A stretch of DNA of 64,000 nt, from positions 62,001 through 126,000 of the forward strand of contig NZ_JALPTH010000007.1 in NCBI RefSeq assembly GCF_023218175.1. Reading direction: 5' to 3'. This document shows positions 58,605 to 64,000 of the stretch, in pieces. Below the pieces are notes generated by a model. It was not told where the DNA came from. It searched no databases and was given only the letters and a program-made list of their open reading frames with translations. Source of the stretch: Streptomyces lichenis. Lineage in GTDB: Bacteria; Actinomycetota; Actinomycetes; Streptomycetales; Streptomycetaceae. Position 1 is the stretch's first letter, and each line of letters starts with the position of its first letter. A program made the translations under genes and the position numbers.

Positions 58605-60856
58605 GTGACCGAGGCCAGCTCCCCGGAGTAGCGGAAGACCCCGTGCCGCAGGTGCACCGGCCAGGACACCGGCGACTTGCGGTCCAGGCCCACGCTGATC
58701 CCCTGGAACGGGGCCATCCCGATCAGCTGGTGCACACTCCCCGGCAGCGCGGGCCGCTCCTCGCCGTCCACCCGTACCGCGAACCGCCAGCGCAGCCCCG
58801 GCTCGGCGGCCGCCGACAGCTCCACCGTCCGGGCCCCGGCCGGCAGCGGCCCGGCGTCCGCCTCGTGCAGGGCGCCGTACTCGTTGTAGGCCAGGCGCAG
58901 CCGGCCCTCCTCCACGTACAGGCTGTAGCCGCCGCCCTGGTCGCCGTGCGAGACCAGCACCCCCTGATCGCCGGCCCCGTGCCGGGCCAGCTCCACGGTG
59001 ACGGTGAACGAGCGGAAGGCGGTCAGCCGCGAGGAGCGGTAGCGCTCCAGCTCCGGGGTGCCCGGCAGCAGGGTCACCGGCCGTTCCAGCCGGTCCTCGC
59101 CGGGGCCCCGGCGCACCATCGCGCCGCCCGGACCGGGCAGCGGGAAGACGCCGTTGCGCCAGGCCGCCTCCTCCCAGGCCGCCGCCAGCTCCTTGACCAC
59201 CTCCGGCCGCGCCGCCGCCAGGTCGCGCACCTCGGTGGGGTCGGTGCGGATGTCGTACAGCGCCCACTCGGAGTCGTCGTACGGCGCACCGGGCCGGTGC
59301 ACGGTGACGATCTTGTGCCCGTCTCGGTAGTAGCTGCGGTTCCCGGTCATCTCGCAGTACTGCTCGGGATGGGTGCTCGCCGCCGCCGGGTCGCGCAGCA
59401 CCGATACGAAGGCGGTGCCGTCCTCCTCCTGCACGGCCCGCCCGTGGAGCTCGGCCGGCCGCGCCACCCCGGCCAGCTCAAGGAGGGTGGGCGCCAGGTC
59501 GGTCACGTACTGGTAGGCGTGCCGCAGTCCGCCGTCGCCCTCCGTCCGGGGCAGCCCGCGCGGCCAGGACAGCAGGAACGGCACCCGCACCCCGCCCGCG
59601 TAGGTGTGCCGCTTGTACAGCCGGAAGGGCGTGTTGGAGGCCATCGCCCAGCCGCGCGGATAGTGGACCATGCTGCGCGGCCCGCCGATCAGCTCCGGGT
59701 CGCGCTCCACATCCGGCCGCCAGTCCTCCGGCAGCCGCGGATGGTGGGCGAACCGGCTGAAGTAGCTGCGGGTGCCCTCCGCCCCGCCCTCGCCGCTGCC
59801 GCCGTTGTCCGAGGTGAACACCACGATGGTGTTGTCCAGTTCGCCGTACGCCTCGATCACCGCCAGCAGCCGGCCCAGGTTCTCGTCGATGTTGGCCACC
59901 ATCGCCGCGTACACCTCCATATAGCGGGCGGCCAGCTCCCGCTGCTCCGGGGGCAGTTGCTCGAAGGCGTCCACCTCCTCCCCGGCCTCCCGGTTGCGCG
60001 GCGGCAGCGCGGTGCCCTCGGGGAACAGCCCGTCGGCCAGCTGCCGGGCGAACCGGCGCCGCCGCACCTCGTCCCAGCCGTCCGCGTACCGCCCGCGCTG
60101 CCGGTCGATGTCCGCCGGCTTCGCCTGGAGCGGGGCGTGCACCGCGTTGTGCGCCAGATAGAGGAAGAACGGCTTGTCCGCGTCGTGCGCCCGCAGCCCC
60201 TTGACCATGCCGATCGCCTGGTCGGTGATGTCGTCCGTGTAGTAGTAGCCCTCCGGGAAGGCGTCGATGTCCAGCGGGCTGTTGTCCCGCACCAGTTGGT
60301 GCGGGTGGAAGAGGTTGGTCAGCCCCTCCAGCACCCCGTAGTACTGGTCGAAGCCCTTCTGCAGCGGCCAGTTGCGGCGGTCGTCGGCCGCGTTGGACGA
60401 GGAGTCCCGGGCCAGGTGCCACTTGCCGACCGCGTAGGTGGCGTACCCGGCGCCGTGCAGGGTCTCGGCCAGGGTGGGGATGTCCTCGGCGATCTCCATC
60501 CCGTAGCCGGGGAAGCCGGGATCGGCGTTGGCGACCATGGCGTAACCCACCCGGTGCGGGTTGAGCCCGGTCAGCAGGGCGGCCCGGGCCGGTGAACAGA
60601 GCGGCATGGTGTGGTAGTTGGTCAGCCGCACCCCGCTCTCGGCGACCGAGTCCAGCACCGGGGTGGCGATCTCCGCGCCGAACGGCCCGATGTCGCTGTA
60701 GCCCATGTCGTCCACCAGCACGACGACGATGTTGGGCGCGCCGTCGGCGGCCCGCCGCTCGGCCGGCCAGGCCGGACGGGAGTCGGCGAAGGTCCGCCCG
60801 ACGCTCCCCTGGAAGCCGTCGTAGGGGTCGCGGCGGGCGGCGGGTGTCTGGGTCAT
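58523..60856 (-). CDS. Cytoplasmic arylsulfatase, FGE-dependent
   Basis: A 777-residue type I sulfatase hydrolysing sulfate esters. Metal-binding DD in VVLVDDMGYSDIGPFG; formylglycine motif C87-S-P-A-R91 in PLCSPARAALLTGL; YAVGKWHLARD; LAHNAVHAPLQAKP; FTSDNGGSGEGG. The length, the LYKRHTYAGGVRVPFLLSWP region and the C-terminal beta domain resemble Pseudomonas AtsA-like enzymes of about 530 residues with extensions. There is no signal peptide or twin-Arg motif, so it acts inside the cell on imported substrates. The ATG overlaps the stop of the formylglycine enzyme (ATGA). Confidence 0.92.
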   Translation of the reverse strand: MTQTPAARRDPYDGFQGSVGRTFADSRPAWPAERRAADGAPNIVVVLVDDMGYSDIGPFGAEIATPVLDSVAESGVRLTNYHTMPLCSPARAALLTGLNPHRVGYAMVANADPGFPGYGMEIAEDIPTLAETLHGAGYATYAVGKWHLARDSSSNAADDRRNWPLQKGFDQYYGVLEGLTNLFHPHQLVRDNSPLDIDAFPEGYYYTDDITDQAIGMVKGLRAHDADKPFFLYLAHNAVHAPLQAKPADIDRQRGRYADGWDEVRRRRFARQLADGLFPEGTALPPRNREAGEEVDAFEQLPPEQRELAARYMEVYAAMVANIDENLGRLLAVIEAYGELDNTIVVFTSDNGGSGEGGAEGTRSYFSRFAHHPRLPEDWRPDVERDPELIGGPRSMVHYPRGWAMASNTPFRLYKRHTYAGGVRVPFLLSWPRGLPRTEGDGGLRHAYQYVTDLAPTLLELAGVARPAELHGRAVQEEDGTAFVSVLRDPAAASTHPEQYCEMTGNRSYYRDGHKIVTVHRPGAPYDDSEWALYDIRTDPTEVRDLAAARPEVVKELAAAWEEAAWRNGVFPLPGPGGAMVRRGPGEDRLERPVTLLPGTPELERYRSSRLTAFRSFTVTVELARHGAGDQGVLVSHGDQGGGYSLYVEEGRLRLAYNEYGALHEADAGPLPAGARTVELSAAAEPGLRWRFAVRVDGEERPALPGSVHQLIGMAPFQGISVGLDRKSPVSWPVHLRHGVFRYSGELASVTYRPGEPGPDAPEVVAAALREAAAAFE

Positions 60857-61806
60857 CCGGGTTCGCTTTCCTGGAAGGTGCGGGGCAGGTCGCGGGCGCA
60901 GCGGAAGCCGCCGTGACCGGTGGAGGAGTCGGGGGTGTTGTGCGACCGGGCGGCGACCCGGTAGCGGTTGCAGTACGAGGAGTGGCAGAGGTACGAGCCT
61001 CCGCGGATGACCCGCTCGCCCGACCCCGGCTGCCAGGGGTCGGCGCACCACTCCCAGACGTTGCCGCAGGTGTTGAGCAGCCCGAAGCCGTTCGGCCGGT
61101 ACGCGGTGACCGGCACCGTCCCGGTCCGGCCGCCGGGCCGCTCCGAGCGCACCGGGAAGTCACCGGTGAAGGTGTTGCACATCTCCCGTCCGCCGGGCGC
61201 GAGTTCGTCACCCCAGGGGTAGCGCGCGCCCTCACGACCGCCCCGGGCCGCGTACTCCCACTCGGCCTCGGTGGGCAGCCGCAGCCCCGCCCAGGCGCAG
61301 TACGCCTCCGCGTCCCGGTGCGAGACATGGGTGACCGGGTGGTCCGCGCGGTCCCCGACGTCCGAGCCGGGCCCCTCGGGGCGGTGCCAGGCCGCCCCGG
61401 TGACCGCCAACCACCAGGGCGCCCCGGCCACCCGGCCGAGCACCCGGAACCGCGCCCCGGGGTGCAGCAGGAGCTGGAAGACATAGGAGCTGCCGAACCG
61501 CTCGGCGTCGGTGACATAGCCGGTGGCGGAGGCGAACGCGGCGAACTGCCCGTTGCTGACGGCGGTGGTGTCGATGGCGAACGGCGCCACCACCACCTCC
61601 CGCACCGGCCCCTCGCGGTCCTCGGGCACGCCCTCCCCGAAGGGGTCGCCCATTAGGAAGGCCCCGCCGGGCAGTTCGGCCATCCGGTGGCCCGGCGCCC
61701 CGGTGGGCCGGGCGACCGGGGAGGGGACGACGGCGGTACCCGTCCCCGTACGCCCCGGGGCGCAGCACGATCGCCCGGAGGCCCGCGGCAGTCCGTTCCC
61801 CGTCAC
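60853..61806 (-). CDS. Formylglycine-generating enzyme (sulfatase-modifying factor)
   Basis: A 317-residue copper-dependent oxidase converting the Cys of C-x-P-x-R sulfatase motifs to formylglycine. The family's signature is exact: GGSYLCHSSYCNRYRVAARS with the active pair C274 and C279, followed by NTPDSSTGHGGFRCAR. Other marks are GGAFLMGD, LRLPTEAEWEYAARGG and NVWEWCADPW. By contrast with look-alike C-type lectin proteins, both Cys are present. GTG overlaps the ATPase stop, and its own stop overlaps the sulfatase start, so maturase and target are co-made. It could also mature the exported sulfatase at 18.2 kb before Tat export. Confidence 0.95.
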   Translation of the reverse strand: MTGNGLPRASGRSCCAPGRTGTGTAVVPSPVARPTGAPGHRMAELPGGAFLMGDPFGEGVPEDREGPVREVVVAPFAIDTTAVSNGQFAAFASATGYVTDAERFGSSYVFQLLLHPGARFRVLGRVAGAPWWLAVTGAAWHRPEGPGSDVGDRADHPVTHVSHRDAEAYCAWAGLRLPTEAEWEYAARGGREGARYPWGDELAPGGREMCNTFTGDFPVRSERPGGRTGTVPVTAYRPNGFGLLNTCGNVWEWCADPWQPGSGERVIRGGSYLCHSSYCNRYRVAARSHNTPDSSTGHGGFRCARDLPRTFQESEPG

Positions 61807-63689
61807 ACGCCCACCCCGCTCGCCAAGGTCTCCCGCGCCGGCGGCGCTCCCGTCGGCACCGGCGAGGGTACGGCGGCCAGCAGCGCCCGGGTATAGGCGT
61901 GTCGGGGCCGCTCGCACACCTCGTCGGCGGGGCCGCTCTCCACGATCCGCCCCTGGTGCATGACCGCGATCCGGTGGCTGACCTGGCGTACCACCGCCAG
62001 ATCGTGCGCGATGAAGACCAGCGCCAGGCCCAGCTCCCGCTGGAGGTCGGTGAGCAGCGTGGTGATCTGGGCCTGCACCGACACATCCAGGGCGGACACC
62101 GGCTCGTCGCAGATCAGCACCGACGGCTCGGGCGCCAGCGCCCGGGCGATGCCGATCCGCTGCCGCTGGCCCCCGGAGAAGGAGCGGGGCAGCCGGCCGG
62201 CCGCCGCCGGGTCGAGCCCGACCTGCCGCAGCAGCCCGGCGACCCGCCGCTCCCGGGCCGTACGGTCGCCCAGACCGAAGGCGAGCAGCGGCTCGGCCAC
62301 GATCTCGCCCACCGTCATCCGGGGGTTGAGCGAGGCGTAGGGATCCTGGAACACCATCTGCACCTGCCGCCGCACCCCGTTCAGGGCCGCGCGGGAGGGC
62401 CGGGTGACATCCTCGCCGCGCAGCCGCAGGGTGCCGGAGTCCGCCGGGTGGGCGTGCGCCAGCACCCGGGCCAGGGTGGACTTCCCCGAGCCCGACTCGC
62501 CCACCAGGCCCAGGGTCTCCCCGGCCGCCAGGGTCAGCGACACCCCGTCCAGCGCGGGCCGCGCCGGGCCGCGACGCCGGGACCGGTAGCCCTTCACCAG
62601 GTCCACCGCCTCCAGCACCACCGGCCCGGGCGTCGGCCGGTCCAGCGGAACGGGCGGCGCCGGATCGTACAGCGGCCCTTCCAGCGCGGTCGCCGGGGCG
62701 CAAGCCGTACGCACCCCGTGCCCGGCCGGCAGCAGCACCGGCACGCTCTCCCGGCAGACCTCCAGCGCCCGGGAGCAGCGGTCGGCGAAGGCGCAGCCGT
62801 CACCGAGCAGCGCCAGGTCCGGCGGGGCGCCGGGGATACCGGTCAGCCGGGTGCCGGACGGCGAGGACAGCCGCGGCACCGCGGCCAGCAGCCCGGCGGT
62901 GTAGGGATGGGAGGGCCGGGTGAGCACCCGGGCGGTCGGGCCGTCCTCCACCACCGATCCGCCGTACATCACCAGCACCCGCTCGCAGGAGCGGGCCACC
63001 ACCCCCATGTTGTGGGTGATCACCACCACCGCGGTGCCGGTCTCCCGGCCGACGTCGGCGAGGAGGGTGAGGATCCGGTCCTGCACGGTGGCGTCCAGCG
63101 CGGTGGTCGGCTCGTCGGCGAGCAGCAGGTCCGGCCCGCCCGCCAGCGCCATCGCGATCAGCACCCGCTGGCGCTGCCCGCCGGAGAACTGGTGCGGATG
63201 GTCGGCCAGCCGGCGCCGCGGGTCCGGGACGCCGACCAGGTCGAGCAGTTTCGCGGCCCGCTCGGTACGGGCCCGCCGGCCGCCGGCGCCGTGCGCCCGC
63301 AGCACCTCGTCCAACTGGCGGCCCACCGTGAGCACCGGGTTGAGCGCGGTCATCGGGTCCTGGAACACCATCCCGATCCGGCCGCCGCGCACCGCGCGCA
63401 GCGCCGCCGGACCGGCGGTGACCAGGTCCTCGCCGTCCAGCAGCACCTGACCGGAGGCGATCCGCCCGGTGCCGGGCAGCATCCCCAGCACCGCCAGCGC
63501 GGTGGTGGACTTCCCCGAGCCGGACTCGCCGACCACGGCCAGTGTCTCGCCCCGGCGCAGGGTGAACGACACCTCCCGTACGGCCCGCAGCGCCCCGCCG
63601 CCGGGCGCGGCGAACTCCACGGACAGGTCGCGGACCTCCAGCAGCGGCGGCCCGGTGGGCTGCCCGTCGGTCGTCTGCGTCGTCGTCAT
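61803..63689 (-). CDS. Fused double ATPase of a peptide/nickel-type ABC importer (DppD-DppF fusion)
   Basis: A 628-residue protein with two full ATPase domains of the oligopeptide group. Domain 1 (about 18-270): GESGSGKST, FSGGQRQRVLIAMALA, LLLADEPTTALDA, then the Cys-bearing tail GDGCAFADRCSRALEVCRES, which in some oligopeptide ATPases binds a [4Fe-4S] cluster. Domain 2 (about 360-600): GESGSGKST, FSGGQRQRIGIARALA, VLICDEPVSALDVS. It energises uptake through the permease just upstream. Its ATG overlaps that permease's stop, and its stop overlaps the FGE start, so imported organosulfates are the probable cargo. Confidence 0.92.
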   Translation of the reverse strand: MTTTQTTDGQPTGPPLLEVRDLSVEFAAPGGGALRAVREVSFTLRRGETLAVVGESGSGKSTTALAVLGMLPGTGRIASGQVLLDGEDLVTAGPAALRAVRGGRIGMVFQDPMTALNPVLTVGRQLDEVLRAHGAGGRRARTERAAKLLDLVGVPDPRRRLADHPHQFSGGQRQRVLIAMALAGGPDLLLADEPTTALDATVQDRILTLLADVGRETGTAVVVITHNMGVVARSCERVLVMYGGSVVEDGPTARVLTRPSHPYTAGLLAAVPRLSSPSGTRLTGIPGAPPDLALLGDGCAFADRCSRALEVCRESVPVLLPAGHGVRTACAPATALEGPLYDPAPPVPLDRPTPGPVVLEAVDLVKGYRSRRRGPARPALDGVSLTLAAGETLGLVGESGSGKSTLARVLAHAHPADSGTLRLRGEDVTRPSRAALNGVRRQVQMVFQDPYASLNPRMTVGEIVAEPLLAFGLGDRTARERRVAGLLRQVGLDPAAAGRLPRSFSGGQRQRIGIARALAPEPSVLICDEPVSALDVSVQAQITTLLTDLQRELGLALVFIAHDLAVVRQVSHRIAVMHQGRIVESGPADEVCERPRHAYTRALLAAVPSPVPTGAPPARETLASGVGV

Positions 63690-64000
63690 CGGCGTATCTC
63701 CCGGTTGAGGGCGTCGGCGAGCAGGGACAGCCCGGCCACCAGCGCGGTGATGACCACCAGCGGTCCGGCCGCCACATGCGGGGACTGGGCCAGATACGGC
63801 ATCGCCTGGGCCAGCACGTTGCCGAGGGTCGGCTCCGGGGGCCGCACGCCCACCCCGAGGAAGCTCATCGCCCCTTCCAGGAACACCGCGACCGTCAGCG
63901 ACACCGCGAACTGCACGATCAGCGGCTCGGCGGCGTTGGGCAGGATGTGGCGGACCAGCAGCCGGGTGCGGGAGGTCCCGCCGACGCGGGCGGCGGTCAC
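63686..64000 (-). CDS. Peptide/nickel-type ABC importer permease (DppC-like), C-terminal fragment
   Basis: The last 104 codons of a permease; the rest lies beyond the right edge, so its start is not visible. It holds the family's C-terminal pattern: RLLVRHILPNAAEPLIVQFA after the EAA loop, AVFLEGAMSFLGVGVRPPEP, LGNVLAQAMPYL and a final helix ending NREIRR. It overlaps the double ATPase gene (ATGA). Confidence 0.9.
   Translation of the reverse strand: MTAARVGGTSRTRLLVRHILPNAAEPLIVQFAVSLTVAVFLEGAMSFLGVGVRPPEPTLGNVLAQAMPYLAQSPHVAAGPLVVITALVAGLSLLADALNREIRR

Noticed and set aside
60853-61806. A non-catalytic FGE-sulfatase-domain protein such as EgtB/SUMF-like
   Set aside because: The exact CHSSYCNRYRVAAR signature with both Cys and the NTPDSS segment mark true formylglycine-generating enzyme.
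1-64000. tRNA, rRNA, insertion sequences, prophage, integrase or attachment sites
   Set aside because: No transposase or integrase motif, no terminal inverted repeats with target duplication and no tRNA-like sequence were recognised by eye; a tRNA scan could not be run.

Overview
The window is high-GC actinomycete DNA. Codon third positions are almost all G or C, GTG starts are common, and gene content is typical of Streptomyces or a close relative: an actinobacterial leader peptide of the HVDLLRV type, a RamB-like regulator beside the glyoxylate genes, and an MmyB-type XRE regulator. No rRNA, tRNA, CRISPR array, transposase or phage gene was found. Most genes sit in tightly overlapping (ATGA/GTGA) operons.

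Layout. (1) 1-4050, minus: a peptide/nickel-type ABC importer (two permeases, two ATPases, start of a binding lipoprotein). (2) 4681-11457, plus: a compact biosynthetic-looking cluster, consisting of a LuxR-type regulator with a degenerate receiver, then five genes: an ATC-hydrolase-like Cys protein, a glutamine-dependent asparagine synthase, a flavin reductase, an HpaB-type FADH2 monooxygenase and a SAM methyltransferase. An XRE regulator and an MFS exporter follow. (3) 14105-20401, plus: a leader peptide, ssu-type sulfonate genes (monooxygenase, permease, binding protein, ATPase), and a Tat-exported sulfatase. (4) 20388-30404: the most striking region. Two divergent cobalamin riboswitches (27962-28048 minus, 28207-28314 plus) drive an ECF transporter operon headed by large secreted alpha-toroid proteins on one side, and on the other a secreted toroid protein with a C-terminal DUF4430-like domain. 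A stand-alone DUF4430 protein follows. The domain architecture matches animal transcobalamin/intrinsic factor, so I infer a B12 capture and uptake system. (5) 30668-35362: glyoxylate shunt (malate synthase, isocitrate lyase) with a divergent RamB-like regulator. (6) 35418-37192: a decaying patch (sigma fragment, frameshifted GntR gene, truncated desaturase). (7) 37217-40954: an Rcp1-like response regulator, a CHASE3-type histidine kinase and a receiver-PP2C phosphatase. (8) 41053-47684, minus: zinc-free L32 paralogue, two photolyases, two NAD(P)-binding proteins and Dps. (9) 47797-58604: assorted single genes (CLC channel, TetR/SDR pair, ATP-grasp enzyme, FusB-like protein, SRPBCC protein, MMPL exporter, MocR regulator facing an EamA transporter). 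(10) 58523-64000, minus: an organosulfate scavenging operon with a peptide-type ABC importer, formylglycine-generating enzyme (FGE) and a cytoplasmic arylsulfatase.

Two themes recur. Sulfur scavenging: the ssu genes and two sulfatases, both carrying the C-x-P-x-R motif that the FGE encoded at 60853-61806 would activate. Vitamin B12 acquisition: region 4. A 40-nt conserved element encoding the start of a short peptide (M....SINA) lies upstream of two unrelated transporters (4322-4361 and 13901-13940). Functions are read from motifs and family knowledge; no database search was run.
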